Below the pieces are notes generated by a model. That model was not told the DNA's origin. It saw only the letters and a program-made list of their open reading frames with translations, and ran no database searches. This document shows, piece after piece, positions 33,542-43,050 of a stretch of DNA of 64,000 nucleotides; within the stretch, counting starts at the first letter, position 1, and every line of letters starts with the position of its first letter. The stretch comes from Clostridiales bacterium (GTDB lineage Bacteria; Bacillota; Clostridia; Christensenellales; CAG-138), in NCBI GenBank assembly GCA_012838425.1, contig DUPG01000008.1, positions 1-64,000 of the forward strand, given 5' to 3'. The translations under genes were made by a program, and so were the position numbers.

Positions 33542-34870
33542 TTATTTTTTGCCGAATCTATATGCATAGCTCACTACAAGCAGATCGTCTGAGGTATAAT
33601 ACGAAAAACCGGAGATTCCGAATATTCGCGCGCTTTCCTTGTTCCATTCCTTTACCCAGTCGGCGTGCTTCTCATTGAACAGCTCATAATCCTCTTTAGA
33701 TTCAAACTTTAATTGAATGCTTTTGCCCTTTTCGCCTTCATTTACATTAAGCGCAGAAAGCTTATCAAACAGCAGCGCTTTTATATCTGTGCCTTCCTCA
33801 ACAAATAAATCGTTCACTATAAAGTAATTGTATTCGGTTGCGGTGCATTTTGGCACTTCAACTGTTGCGAATCTATCGTCAAGCGTGCGCTTATGCATCA
33901 TTTCATCATCGGTTATGTTGAAGTATGTATAGCGCGAGCGTGAAGTGCGGCTGTCGTCAAAATCGTCCCATGTAGGGTCGGTTTGATAGGGTTCGCCGTT
34001 TATATACACTATGTTCCATGCGTGCGGCTCTTCCTCGCCGTTCTCCGAATTGAACGCATTGCCTGTAAGCTGAGTCGCTACAATGCCGTTGTAGTGCATA
34101 GCCATCATAAACGCGTGGCTGTACCCTTCGCAAAGCGCCTTGCCCAACACTATTGCGCCGTATGCTGAATCTCTGAAATCCGCATTCAGCGAATATATGC
34201 AGTTAGCCATAATCTCGTTATATAGCGCAAGCTCGCGCTCGTATTCGCTTTTTGTGGCTACAGCTTCACTCCAAACCTGTATGGTCTCATAGGTTCGCTT
34301 CAAGGCCTCGTAGTAATCGAACGGCGACATTCTGTATTGGAATTTCAACGACTTTACTATATCGTTTGAATCCGATAAATACGAATACGACTTATCCATG
34401 TGGAATAATTCGGGGCACTCGTTTTTCAAAAAGAACACAATGCGCAAAATATCGTCTTTATGTATTGAATACGCGTCTGGTATTTTATATTCCTTCTGCG
34501 AAGTGATTATTGCCGTATATATGCCGGCAGCTATTACGCTGTATTCGGGCTTCTCCTTAGCTATTTGCGACAAAAACGGGCGGTTGAATATGTATGCGCA
34601 GAAAGAATCGTCAACGCTTTCAAAATCGAAGTCATCGCGTATGGATTCGAAAATTACAGCAAGCAGCTTTTCCGAATCAACAAGCTTTGTAGTAGTATGC
34701 GGATACGGTGTTGGGGTAACATCAGCGGGAGTGGGCGCAGCAGTTTCATAAGGAGTAGGCGTGTTAGTGTTTATTATATCGTCTATAAGATTGCAAGAAG
34801 AACATAATAGCGCGATAACGCCCAATGCCAAGCATAGAATTGCTTTAGAATAAACCCTAGCCCTTCTCAT
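33542..34870 (-). CDS. Lipoprotein with transglutaminase-like domain
   Basis: A 442-residue surface lipoprotein: signal peptide with lipobox (LCSSC, Cys about 26), a Thr/Pro-rich spacer (NTPTPYETAAPTPADVTPTP), and a central transglutaminase-like core with a Cys-His-Asp triad in ALCEGYSHAF (about 246), PHAWN (about 282) and TDPTWDD (about 298). Similar domains act as cysteine peptidases or amidases at cell surfaces. RBS CGGAGGTAAAG. It is monocistronic and convergent with comF, with no terminator between them. The substrate is unknown. Confidence 0.87.
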   Translation of the reverse strand: MRRARVYSKAILCLALGVIALLCSSCNLIDDIINTNTPTPYETAAPTPADVTPTPYPHTTTKLVDSEKLLAVIFESIRDDFDFESVDDSFCAYIFNRPFLSQIAKEKPEYSVIAAGIYTAIITSQKEYKIPDAYSIHKDDILRIVFFLKNECPELFHMDKSYSYLSDSNDIVKSLKFQYRMSPFDYYEALKRTYETIQVWSEAVATKSEYERELALYNEIMANCIYSLNADFRDSAYGAIVLGKALCEGYSHAFMMAMHYNGIVATQLTGNAFNSENGEEEPHAWNIVYINGEPYQTDPTWDDFDDSRTSRSRYTYFNITDDEMMHKRTLDDRFATVEVPKCTATEYNYFIVNDLFVEEGTDIKALLFDKLSALNVNEGEKGKSIQLKFESKEDYELFNEKHADWVKEWNKESARIFGISGFSYYTSDDLLVVSYAYRFGKK

Positions 34871-35013
34871 CTCTTTACCTCCGAAAAACCTAATAACAGT
34901 TTATACTCATAATGCGCTGAAATCAAGTATTCATTATGACATTTGGCATATAATACTCATATTGTTTATTTTTCGACATTTGATTGCTGTTGCCTCTAAA
35001 ACAGGCTGAATTG

Positions 35014-35649
35014 TTATGCTTTCGTCAAAATTCGCTTTGAAATATACGCGTTTTCAAGCATTTTTACCGTCACCTTGCCGCTTGACCTCTCCTGCAATGC
35101 CTTTTCAAACTGTTCTGCCTTATGCTCCTCAATATTCGCTGTGATTTTCACAACCTCAACATATTCTATGTTATCAGGCTCGCAGCTTTCGCGCAAAAAG
35201 GGCTCAAGCGTATTATATAAGCTGTATTCCAGCTCAAAATATATGCGTTTGGCAGGCAGGTATTCATATATTTCGGCTTTTTCAATAGCCAATGCCGCCG
35301 CTTTTGAGTATGCCCTTACAAGTCCGCCCGCGCCTAACAGTATTCCACCGAAATACCTTGTTACAACGCATAGGCAGTTCACTAAATGGTGCGCTTTGAT
35401 TACCTCTAAAATCGGAACGCCTGCTGTGCCTGAGGGCTCGCCGTCGTCGCTGCACCTTGATATGCCGCTCCTCAAAACAAATGCGTGGCAGTTATGTGTG
35501 GCGTCGTAGTGCTTTTTCTTGATTTTTGCTAACTGCTCCTCCGCTTCCTTTTCGCTTTCTACCGGGAACAAATACCCTATAAAGCGCGACTTGTTTACTA
35601 TATACTCGGCTTCACAGCTGTTTTTTATTGTTCTATATGGCTTGAACAT
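35014..35649 (-). CDS. yigZ: YigZ/IMPACT family protein
   Basis: A 211-residue UPF0029/IMPACT protein with the conserved core HYDATHNCHAFVLRSG, CSDDGEPSGTAG and TRYFGGILLGAGGLVRAYS, plus a C-terminal ferredoxin-like domain. It may modulate translation; the biochemical role in bacteria is unsettled. It overlaps the end of truA by 17 bases and is the last gene of the darA-holB-ricT-truA-yigZ operon. Confidence 0.93.
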   Translation of the reverse strand: MFKPYRTIKNSCEAEYIVNKSRFIGYLFPVESEKEAEEQLAKIKKKHYDATHNCHAFVLRSGISRCSDDGEPSGTAGVPILEVIKAHHLVNCLCVVTRYFGGILLGAGGLVRAYSKAAALAIEKAEIYEYLPAKRIYFELEYSLYNTLEPFLRESCEPDNIEYVEVVKITANIEEHKAEQFEKALQERSSGKVTVKMLENAYISKRILTKA

Positions 35650-36412
35650 CTATATAGTCCTCGGAATTGAAGTCATTATAGCGCACCCCCGTCAAAAACA
35701 ACCCATGCGCCGGGGCTGTAGCGCCTAAAACGCTCCTGTCCCCGGTCTGAAATGCCTCCTGTATGCAGGAAATATCAAGCCTGCGCCTTGCAATATCAAG
35801 CATTGTGCCAACTATTATCCGTACCATGTTGTATAAGAAGCCGCTGCCCTCAATGTCGTATATGAGCAGGTTGTTATCGAAGGTCCATTTTGATAAGAAG
35901 ATTTCGCGAACGGTAGATTTTACGCTTGTTCCTGCCGCCATAAATGCGTGGAAGTCATGCGTGCCGATTATTTGATTTGCCGCCTGCACTAAAAGCTCTC
36001 TGTCTAACTCGCTGTAAATATGCAGCGCGGTATCATAGTGAAATGCGCTGTTGTGAGCGGTGTTCAATATTACATATCTGTAATGCTTTGAAATTGCGTC
36101 GAAGCGTGCGTGAAATTCCGGGTTTTTAGGCTCGTCGCCATAAATTATGCGAATGTCGGGCGGTAATGATACATTCAAAGCGTATGGGAACTTTGCGGCT
36201 GGTATGCGCGAATTCGTATCGAAGTGAACCACCTGCGCCAATGCGTGCACGGAAGCGTCAGTCCTGCCCGAAGCGTGAATCCTAATATTCTCGCCTGTAA
36301 TGCGGAAAAGCTCGTGCTCTATAACCTCCTGTACGCCTATCCCTGTATCCTGCACCTGCCAGCCTGCGTACGCGTTGCCCTTATATTGAACTACAAGCCG
36401 AATCCGTCGCAT
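35633..36412 (-). CDS. truA: tRNA pseudouridine(38-40) synthase TruA
   Basis: A 259-residue pseudouridine synthase with the catalytic Asp in ASGRTDASVHA and the C-terminal FLYNMVRIIVGTML motif. It modifies the anticodon arm of tRNAs. The start overlaps the ricT stop by one base. Confidence 0.95.
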   Translation of the reverse strand: MRRIRLVVQYKGNAYAGWQVQDTGIGVQEVIEHELFRITGENIRIHASGRTDASVHALAQVVHFDTNSRIPAAKFPYALNVSLPPDIRIIYGDEPKNPEFHARFDAISKHYRYVILNTAHNSAFHYDTALHIYSELDRELLVQAANQIIGTHDFHAFMAAGTSVKSTVREIFLSKWTFDNNLLIYDIEGSGFLYNMVRIIVGTMLDIARRRLDISCIQEAFQTGDRSVLGATAPAHGLFLTGVRYNDFNSEDYIDVQAI

Positions 36413-37347
36413 TATTCAAATTCTTCGTCGTCTATTGAAATATCGTCTAATATATCTCGGCAGCAGGTATGAGCCTCAACGGTATATTGAAGCTCGGATA
36501 TATGATATTCCCTAACATCGTATGTACCGTCATTAAGCTGCACCTTAACGCGGCTCTTTTCTGTGAGCACATTGTTTTCAAGCACTGTGCCTATACCGTC
36601 GGGAGTTCCGATATTGCTTTGAATTCTTGGCATTTTTGCGCGCATTTTCTCATAGCATTCCTGCTCGTAGCGCAGGCAGCACATCAGCTTGCCGCATACT
36701 CCGGAAATCTTTGCAGGAGAAAGCGCAATGTTCTGGTCCTTAGCCATCTTTATTGAAACCGGCTCGCACTTTGATAGGAATGTAGTGCAGCAAACCTCCC
36801 TGCCGCATATGCCCAAACCGCCTATTGACTTTGCCTTAGCGCGCGACTTTATCTGCCTAAGCTCTATGCGCGTCTTGAATATTGGCACTATCTCGCGCAA
36901 AAGCTCTCTGAAATCGACCTTGTTATCGTCGCTCGTCGTAAAATAGAAGGTTATATAGCTTCCGTCTAACGCTATGTCGCAATCGATAAGGTTCATATCA
37001 AGGTTCAGAAGCTTAATCTTCTCGTCGCACTTAATAAGCGAATCCTTGATTTTTGCCTGATTGCGCTTTAAGGCTTCATAATCCTCAGGTGTGGCAATGC
37101 GCAAAACTGATTTCAACGGCAATGTAAGCTTCGAGCCTTCCATTTCGATAATATTAGTCGCAACGGTTGCGAACTCAGGTCCTTTAACCGTTTCAACTAC
37201 AACATCATCGCCCATTTTTAGCTCTAAATCATTAGGTGAGAAGTAGTATATCTTACCTGCGTTTTTGAATTGAACCCCTACAACGGGTACCGTATAATCC
37301 CCCGAGCCTTCATATTCAAGCTCTATGTTTATATCGTTATATTCCAT
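36412..37347 (-). CDS. ricT: PSP1-domain regulatory protein RicT (YaaT)
   Basis: A 311-residue PSP1-family protein with the Cys-rich signature GICGREVCCTTFL and GKLMCCLRYE, which in Bacillus subtilis RicT contributes to Fe-S cluster binding of the Ric complex that supports RNase Y function. Located between holB and truA as in many Bacillota. The start lies within the last codons of holB (11-base overlap). Confidence 0.93.
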   Translation of the reverse strand: MEYNDINIELEYEGSGDYTVPVVGVQFKNAGKIYYFSPNDLELKMGDDVVVETVKGPEFATVATNIIEMEGSKLTLPLKSVLRIATPEDYEALKRNQAKIKDSLIKCDEKIKLLNLDMNLIDCDIALDGSYITFYFTTSDDNKVDFRELLREIVPIFKTRIELRQIKSRAKAKSIGGLGICGREVCCTTFLSKCEPVSIKMAKDQNIALSPAKISGVCGKLMCCLRYEQECYEKMRAKMPRIQSNIGTPDGIGTVLENNVLTEKSRVKVQLNDGTYDVREYHISELQYTVEAHTCCRDILDDISIDDEEFE

Positions 37348-38248
37348 TTATAATCACCTTTTCTGTATTAACAGCAAAGTAAACAAGTGCTTGCTTTTGA
37401 GGAATTCTCTCAAGCGTCTGCTTCCTTGCCTCTATACAAATATCTAATATTTTCACGACCTGAGTTTTCGTAAGCCTCTTTGCCGTATTTATTACCCTCG
37501 TGCAATACGGCTCGTCAACAAAGGTTTTTGGCTCAAGCCCTAAATAATAATATAGCATATCACATAGGCAAAGGTAAAGCACATCAAAAAACAATGCAGC
37601 GTTTGAAAATTCGTCCAATTTTGAATCGATAAGTGATTTTTCACCAATATTGCACGCTAATTCGAATGCTTTATCGTACTTTTCAAAATATTCCTTATCC
37701 GTCGCAAGCAATATGGCGTTACTGATATCGCAGCTTGACAGCCTTACAAAGCGCAGCGCGTCATCATATGAACAGCCTACTGCGTTTTTTACATACTCCG
37801 CCGCTTCATTTACGCCCAGCTGCCCTAAATTTATCCTCATGCAGCGCGAGCGTATTGTAGGCAATAAGCCTTCCTCGTTTCCAAATAAAAAGAAATGGTT
37901 ATGTACCTGCGGCTCTTCTAATGTTTTCAACAGCTTGTTCTGAACATCCTCAGGCATTGCACCTGCGTTTTTTATCTGAATCACGCGCTTGTATTTAAGC
38001 GGAGGGTTTAGCAGCACCTCCAACAGCTCTAACACAGTCGCAACGCGCATATCCTGCCCGTCGTAATAATAAAAATCGGGAGAAAATCCGACCTTGCTTT
38101 CAGGCACTTCGAACAAAAGTGAACAAGCAAAGCGAACTAACTCCTCGCACTGATAGGAATCCCCCGCAAGAAAAAGCGCATGGGAGAGCCTGTCCTGCTT
38201 AATCGCGTTGGCAATAAGGCCTTTTGCGTCGTTGCTGTTTGGGCTCAA
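37337..38248 (-). CDS. holB: DNA polymerase III subunit delta'
   Basis: A 303-residue clamp-loader subunit related to AAA+ ATPases but without an intact Walker A; the conserved segment is VQNKLLKTLEEPQVHNHFFLF, followed by sensor-1 TIRSRCMRI. It is part of the replication clamp loader. Order darA-holB-ricT is the classical Bacillota arrangement. Confidence 0.92.
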   Translation of the reverse strand: MSPNSNDAKGLIANAIKQDRLSHALFLAGDSYQCEELVRFACSLLFEVPESKVGFSPDFYYYDGQDMRVATVLELLEVLLNPPLKYKRVIQIKNAGAMPEDVQNKLLKTLEEPQVHNHFFLFGNEEGLLPTIRSRCMRINLGQLGVNEAAEYVKNAVGCSYDDALRFVRLSSCDISNAILLATDKEYFEKYDKAFELACNIGEKSLIDSKLDEFSNAALFFDVLYLCLCDMLYYYLGLEPKTFVDEPYCTRVINTAKRLTKTQVVKILDICIEARKQTLERIPQKQALVYFAVNTEKVIINGI

Positions 38249-38574
38249 AAGTGTTCATGCCTCCATACATCGCATACGAACACCACTGCGCCGCCTACCG
38301 TAATCTCAATCGGCGAAGCGTTGGCGTGCGAATACCCAACCATAGAGGTTTGCGGCGATACCATGTAGTGCTTGCGCATCTTGGATTCGTTCTTAATTAT
38401 TTCAAGCGCAAGCTCGACTTGGTCGTCCTCAATGCCCATCATAATAGTAGTATTGCCGCCCTTCAAGAAGCCTCCCGATGAAGCAATCTTAGTAACGGAA
38501 AAGCCCTTTGAGTTCAGTGCGTTTATTAGCTTTTTTGCGTCCTCATTCTGCACTATTGCAAAAACTAACTTCAT
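38245..38574 (-). CDS. darA: Cyclic-di-AMP receptor DarA (PII-like)
   Basis: A 109-residue PII-like protein (DUF970, YaaQ): MKLVFAIVQNEDAKKLINAL, SSGGFLKGGNTTIMMG, then a swapped short loop. It binds cyclic di-AMP as a trimer. It is the first gene of the operon and its stop overlaps the holB start (ATGA). Confidence 0.94.
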   Translation of the reverse strand: MKLVFAIVQNEDAKKLINALNSKGFSVTKIASSGGFLKGGNTTIMMGIEDDQVELALEIIKNESKMRKHYMVSPQTSMVGYSHANASPIEITVGGAVVFVCDVWRHEHF

Positions 38575-38653
38575 ATATCACCTCGTTTTACTCGCTATTA
38601 TTATATCATAGAAATATATTCTTTACAACTATTTCATATAGCATTACATGATT

Positions 38654-39607
38654 TTATGCTATAAGCGTGTAAATTACAGGTATTGCCGCTAAGCTCAATA
38701 CGGTAGAAATAGTCATAGCGGAAGCCGCATATTGCTCGTCCGCCCCATACGCCGCGGATACTATTACGGTTTGCGTCATAACAGGCATTGCGGATTCAAT
38801 TACAAACACCTTCTGCACAAGCCCGTTTATTACAAACAACTTGCACAAAACAATAGTAATTACAGGGGCGACTGCAAAGCGCATAAGCATAGCGAATACC
38901 ATGCTGAATTCAAGCTTGTACTTCTCCTTCGTCTGCTTTTTCTTTGAAAGCGTTTCGTACATTATGAAGCCAACATACATGAGGGCAATAGGCGAAACGG
39001 TGTCGCCCAAGTAGCCGCTGAATGTCAAAATGATTTTAGGAAGCTTCACGCCTATCATTACAAGAAACACAGCCAAAAATAAAGAAATCAAAGGAGGTGT
39101 GAGCAGCTTTTTTATTGAGTGCCTGAGGTTAAATTCCTTTCCGTTAGCGGAATATTGAATAAGCGCGGTGCCGAACGTCCAAAACATCAGCGTGTTGATT
39201 ATGTAGAATATAATTACATACAGCACAGCGGATTCGCCGAAAAGCTCCTTGCACATGGGCAAGCCCATAAAAATTGAGTTTGAGAAGGCGCCCATAACCA
39301 CGAACGCACCATAGCGTTTCTTAGGAATTTTGAAGAATCGCGCCGCAAGCAAAGCAATCAGAAGCGTAATCAGCATGGAGATTATAGGCGGCACAAAATA
39401 TATGAATTCGAAGGCAGCGCTTTCCCCGCCTATCTGCTCGAATACATTAGCTATGCACATTGCGGGAACTGCTATGTTTATAAGATATTTTACTATGAAC
39501 TGCTTGTGCTCGGAGCGCATTATTCCGCTTTTGCCGGCAAACACTCCGACCGCAATCATCATCAGTATAAGCCCAACGGCGTTAAGCGAATGCAAAAAGG
39601 CTTCCAT
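38654..39607 (-). CDS. AEC family transporter
   Basis: A 317-residue membrane protein with about ten helices in two inverted halves, matching the auxin efflux carrier/malate permease (AEC) family; typical segments are AVPAMCIANVF, SNSIFMGLPM and ESAMPVMTQTVIVSAAYG. The substrate is unknown. RBS GGGAGTTAGG. It is the third gene of a unit with the NUDIX hydrolase (2-bp gap) and the membrane protein at 40332. Confidence 0.88.
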   Translation of the reverse strand: MEAFLHSLNAVGLILMMIAVGVFAGKSGIMRSEHKQFIVKYLINIAVPAMCIANVFEQIGGESAAFEFIYFVPPIISMLITLLIALLAARFFKIPKKRYGAFVVMGAFSNSIFMGLPMCKELFGESAVLYVIIFYIINTLMFWTFGTALIQYSANGKEFNLRHSIKKLLTPPLISLFLAVFLVMIGVKLPKIILTFSGYLGDTVSPIALMYVGFIMYETLSKKKQTKEKYKLEFSMVFAMLMRFAVAPVITIVLCKLFVINGLVQKVFVIESAMPVMTQTVIVSAAYGADEQYAASAMTISTVLSLAAIPVIYTLIA

Positions 39608-39609
39608 AC

Positions 39610-40323
39610 CTAACTCCCTAATACCTGTTCAGCTAAAATATTCAGTGCTTCTCTCAACCTTTCCTGCATATTTACAGGAGGTTTCAGCTGTTTTATAAGC
39701 GTATCTCTGTTCATCAAGCATAGGTGCTGTAAGCCTTTTAGCAGAATCTCCGAATGGTCGGAAGCAAGTGAGCTTTCATACACTCTCTTTATCTTTATGG
39801 GAAGGTTGAAATAGTCGTCGTTCTCGGTTTCTAAAGAGAGCTTAAGCGTATTCTCTCCATCGCAAAGCGTAATCAAGCAAATATTATTATCTCGTGTGAA
39901 ATTTAGTGTGAAAACTCGTGCGTCGCTCGCGTCGTCGCCCGCTTTGGGTGAAAAAGCGCCCATAGGCACAATGCCCAGATGCGCTATCGATATTATTCGC
40001 GTGCGCGGGTCTCTGCCAAGCCTTCCGAATGAGCCGTACTCGTACATTTTATCAAGCTGTATGCTGGCTTCCTCAAACAGCTCGCGCTTCGCTGCTGCCT
40101 CTACCTCTTCGTCAATCTCTACAAAACCGCCGGGGAGCGCGTATTCGCCAATAAAGGGGTGATTCCTGCGCTTGATAAGCAATACAGTCGGCTTCAGCGT
40201 GCTCTCAGACACTGAAAAAACCGCCATATCTACGCATACAGCGGGATTTTTATAAATAGTCGGGTCATAGCTTTTTAGAAATTCCTCAAGCGTTTGCCCC
40301 TGTTCATTTCGTTTGCTTGGCAT
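39610..40323 (-). CDS. NUDIX hydrolase
   Basis: A 237-residue protein with a complete Nudix box (GGFVEIDEEVEAAAKRELFEEA) in the N-terminal half and the flanking YGSFGRLGRDPRTRIISIAHLG typical of ADP-ribose or NrtR-related members. The C-terminal 90 residues could be a winged-helix domain, as in NrtR regulators, but no clear DNA-binding signature is visible. Hydrolysis of a nucleoside diphosphate derivative is expected. Confidence 0.88.
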   Translation of the reverse strand: MPSKRNEQGQTLEEFLKSYDPTIYKNPAVCVDMAVFSVSESTLKPTVLLIKRRNHPFIGEYALPGGFVEIDEEVEAAAKRELFEEASIQLDKMYEYGSFGRLGRDPRTRIISIAHLGIVPMGAFSPKAGDDASDARVFTLNFTRDNNICLITLCDGENTLKLSLETENDDYFNLPIKIKRVYESSLASDHSEILLKGLQHLCLMNRDTLIKQLKPPVNMQERLREALNILAEQVLGS

Positions 40324-40331
40324 AGTATCAC

Positions 40332-40814
40332 CTATTTTTGCTCTTCTGAGCCTTCTTTCTTCTCCTTTTTCCTGTTAATAGCGCCCATTATTCCAATATA
40401 GAGCACACAGAAGCCCATTATTATTTCAACAGTGCTTAAAATCGAGCCGTATATTGCATATAACTCGGTACCGTTTAGTATTTTAACTCTAAGCACGACA
40501 GAACAAGCGATAGTCGCAACGCTGTGGAATATTATAAAAGCGGGTGTAAGATAGCTCGTTTCTTTTAATCTAAGAAGCGGTAAATGTGCGCTGCCTTCCT
40601 TCTTCATAGCGTCGAAAAGCGTTATAAAGCCGTAGTAAAGCATTATGAAGCCCAATAATATCATTACTGAAACAGACGCAGCGCCAATTAAGTCTGTGGT
40701 CGTATCGCCCACATATACCAATACGCGAAGTGTAATCATTATAGCTATAGACAGTGCGCTGTAAATCAATATCATTATCGGAACAAACTTGCTCTTTGGT
40801 AGTTGCTTATTCAT
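40332..40814 (-). CDS. Uncharacterised four-helix membrane protein
   Basis: A 160-residue integral membrane protein with about four hydrophobic helices (near residues 10-30, 40-65, 90-110, 125-147) and a lysine/glutamate-rich C-terminal tail (NRKKEKKEGSEEQK). No family recognised. The two halves share the pattern of a helix pair ending in ILGFxMLYYG or IMGFCVLYIG, suggesting an internal duplication. First gene of the NUDIX/AEC unit; RBS TTGGAGGG. Confidence 0.78.
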   Translation of the reverse strand: MNKQLPKSKFVPIMILIYSALSIAIMITLRVLVYVGDTTTDLIGAASVSVMILLGFIMLYYGFITLFDAMKKEGSAHLPLLRLKETSYLTPAFIIFHSVATIACSVVLRVKILNGTELYAIYGSILSTVEIIMGFCVLYIGIMGAINRKKEKKEGSEEQK

Positions 40815-40996
40815 ATTCCCTCCAATATAACCTGGTTCTCTACATGATTATATCACAATAGTATTTTATTTGCACACAAATAATGCAGTATTATTTCGAA
40901 ACTTGTTCAATTCAAAGCGTAGCTGATTGGAGGCTATTTCGTATTTCATTGATTATTTACTAATGAATAAGGGGAGGGCTTTATTCCAAACAAAAA

Positions 40997-41016
40997 GAGC
41001 AGGCTTTCACCTGCCC
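40997..41016 (-). terminator. Terminator of the [FeFe] hydrogenase gene
   Basis: On the minus strand, GGGCAGG pairs with CCTGCTC (one G-U wobble) and is followed by TTTTT, 20 bp past the hydrogenase stop. Confidence 0.85.
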
Positions 41017-41035
41017 TTTATAATTATGTGTTCAG

Positions 41036-42787
41036 TTACTTAACATACTTCGGGCGGGGAGTGTAATGCGTATGCAGTAATTCATGCGACTTGTGCCCGC
41101 AGGGTTCGCCCAAGAAGTTCTCATAAATGTACTTGATAGACGGGTTCTTGTGCGACTTTCTTATGGGCATATCCCTATCAGCCTGGTAGGTAGCCTTTGC
41201 GCGTGCTACCTTGGGGTTGACGCTGTATAGGTCGCGCGAGTTGACTATAGGTTGACCGCCTCCTGTGATACATCCGCCGGGGCAGCCCATAATCTCTATG
41301 AAGTGATATGTGCGTTCGCCGCGCTTTATAGAATCAAGCAGCTTTGCAGCATTGCCTGTGCCATGTGCTACAGCAACATGAATATCTGTCATCTGACCGT
41401 TTATGGGAAGCTGTAATGTAGCTTCTCTTATGCCTTCTAAGCCGCGAACATCAGCGTATTCGATTGACTTCAGATCCTCGCCGGTCAAAATATCAGCAAC
41501 TGTACGCAATGCAGCCTCCATAACGCCGCCGGTTACGCCGAATATAACAGCCGCACCTGTGGAATCGCCTAAAATGTTATCAAATTCCTCGTCGGGCAGG
41601 TTCACGTAATCAAGCGATGCTTGGCGAATCATGCGTGCAAGCTCGCGTGTGGTGATGTTTGCGTCAACATCTCTGTAACCGTCTCTACCCATTTCGGGAC
41701 GCTTGATTTCGAACTTCTTAGCCGTACAGGGCATTACCGAAACAACGAAAATGTTCTTCGGGTCTAAGTTGTTCTTTTGCGCGAAGTATGTCTTTGTCAA
41801 TGCGCCCTGCATCTGATTCGGGCTCTTGCAGGTTGAGAGATTGGGCAGGAAATCAGGGTAGAAGTGCTCGCAGAACTTGATCCAGCCGGGCGAACATGAA
41901 GTGATCATGGGTAATGGACCGCCGTTTTGCAGGCGCTGCAGCAGCTCTGTGCCTTCTTCCATGATTGTAAGGTCGGCAGCAAAGTCAACATCGAACACCT
42001 TGTCAGCGCCGAGCCTGCGGATTGCCGCAACCATCTTGCCGGTTGAGTATGTGCCGATGGGCATGCCGAATTCTTCGCCCAATGCTATACGAACAGCAGG
42101 AGCTGTTTGGAATACAACATACTTGTTGGGGTCAGCCAATGCGTCCCAAACTTCCTTTGTTGAGTCCTTTTCTGTCAATGCGCCTGTGGGGCAGGCAACT
42201 ATGCACTGTCCGCAGTTAATGCAGGCGACCTGACCCAATGGACGACCGAACTGTGAGCCTATCTCGGTCTTGTAACCGCGATTCTGCATTCCGATAGCCG
42301 AAACGCATTGAACCTTTTCGCACGCAGCAACACATCTGCGGCAGAGTATGCACTTGTTATTATCACGAACAACAGAGGGTGAAAACTCGTCAATGGTCTT
42401 TACAAGCCTTTCACCGTCGAATTCTATCTCATCTATTCCAAGCTCATTTGCCAAGTCTTGCAGCTCGCAGGAACGATTTCTCTTACAGGTCAAGCATGAA
42501 CGGTCATGCTCTGAAAGCATAAGCTCTAATACAGTGCGTCTTGCCTTCAATACCTTGGGAGTGTTCGTTAAAACCTCCAAGCCCTCTGAAACGGGAAGCA
42601 CGCATGCAGCCTGCAGCCTATGCGTCTTAGCGTCCTCAACCAAGCACATACGGCAAGCGCCAATGTTGTTTACATCCTTGAGATTGCAAAGTGTAGGAAT
42701 CTTGATTCCTATTTTGAGAGCTGCCTCCAGTACTGTGGTTCCCTCAGGAACTGTTACGGTTTGTGAATCGATTTTGAATGTAACCAT
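41036..42787 (-). CDS. hydA: [FeFe] hydrogenase, catalytic subunit
   Basis: A 583-residue iron hydrogenase that reduces protons or oxidises H2. Domains in order: 2Fe-2S ferredoxin (CNLKDVNNIGACRMC), His-ligated 4Fe-4S site (HDRSCLTCKRNRSC), two 4Fe-4S clusters (CILCRRCVAAC, CINCGQCIVACP), the H-cluster domain with TSCSPGWIKFCE, VMPCTAKKFE and EIMGCPGGCITGGGQP, and the small C-terminal subunit. The ATG at 42787 (AAAGGG upstream) starts directly at the 2Fe-2S fold; the longer frame adds 20 unlikely residues. No hydB/hydC partner is adjacent, so it may act with ferredoxin or with a partner encoded elsewhere. The promoter at 42853-42883 has MerR-like geometry. Confidence 0.95.
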   Translation of the reverse strand: MVTFKIDSQTVTVPEGTTVLEAALKIGIKIPTLCNLKDVNNIGACRMCLVEDAKTHRLQAACVLPVSEGLEVLTNTPKVLKARRTVLELMLSEHDRSCLTCKRNRSCELQDLANELGIDEIEFDGERLVKTIDEFSPSVVRDNNKCILCRRCVAACEKVQCVSAIGMQNRGYKTEIGSQFGRPLGQVACINCGQCIVACPTGALTEKDSTKEVWDALADPNKYVVFQTAPAVRIALGEEFGMPIGTYSTGKMVAAIRRLGADKVFDVDFAADLTIMEEGTELLQRLQNGGPLPMITSCSPGWIKFCEHFYPDFLPNLSTCKSPNQMQGALTKTYFAQKNNLDPKNIFVVSVMPCTAKKFEIKRPEMGRDGYRDVDANITTRELARMIRQASLDYVNLPDEEFDNILGDSTGAAVIFGVTGGVMEAALRTVADILTGEDLKSIEYADVRGLEGIREATLQLPINGQMTDIHVAVAHGTGNAAKLLDSIKRGERTYHFIEIMGCPGGCITGGGQPIVNSRDLYSVNPKVARAKATYQADRDMPIRKSHKNPSIKYIYENFLGEPCGHKSHELLHTHYTPRPKYVK

Positions 42788-42852
42788 TGTCCAAAACCCT
42801 TTCTGAATGTATTTCCGAACATAATTCGGATATGGACATATCGCCACTCTTC

Positions 42853-42883
42853 ATTGTAACACACAGAAAGAATGTGTGTCCAA
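42853..42883 (-). promoter_or_regulatory. hydA promoter with dyad in a 19-bp spacer
   Basis: On the minus strand, TTGGAC (42878-42883) and TACAAT (42853-42858) are separated by 19 bp. The spacer is almost filled by a perfect 7-7-7 inverted repeat, ACACACA-gaaagaa-TGTGTGT (42859-42879). A dyad within an over-long 19-bp spacer is the layout of MerR-family activated promoters; a repressor site is the alternative. Confidence 0.6.
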
Positions 42884-43050
42884 TATATTATTGTAGGAAT
42901 TTTTTAATCATAAGAATTTTGAGTGAGATTGACAGCTTATGAAAAATCAAGCACAGCAATAATAGTTTCAGATTTTTTATTGAATCTTCTTCATCAACCC
43001 GAAAAGCAGATATTAACTGTTCAGCAATTACTTGCTTGCGCGTATTTCAC

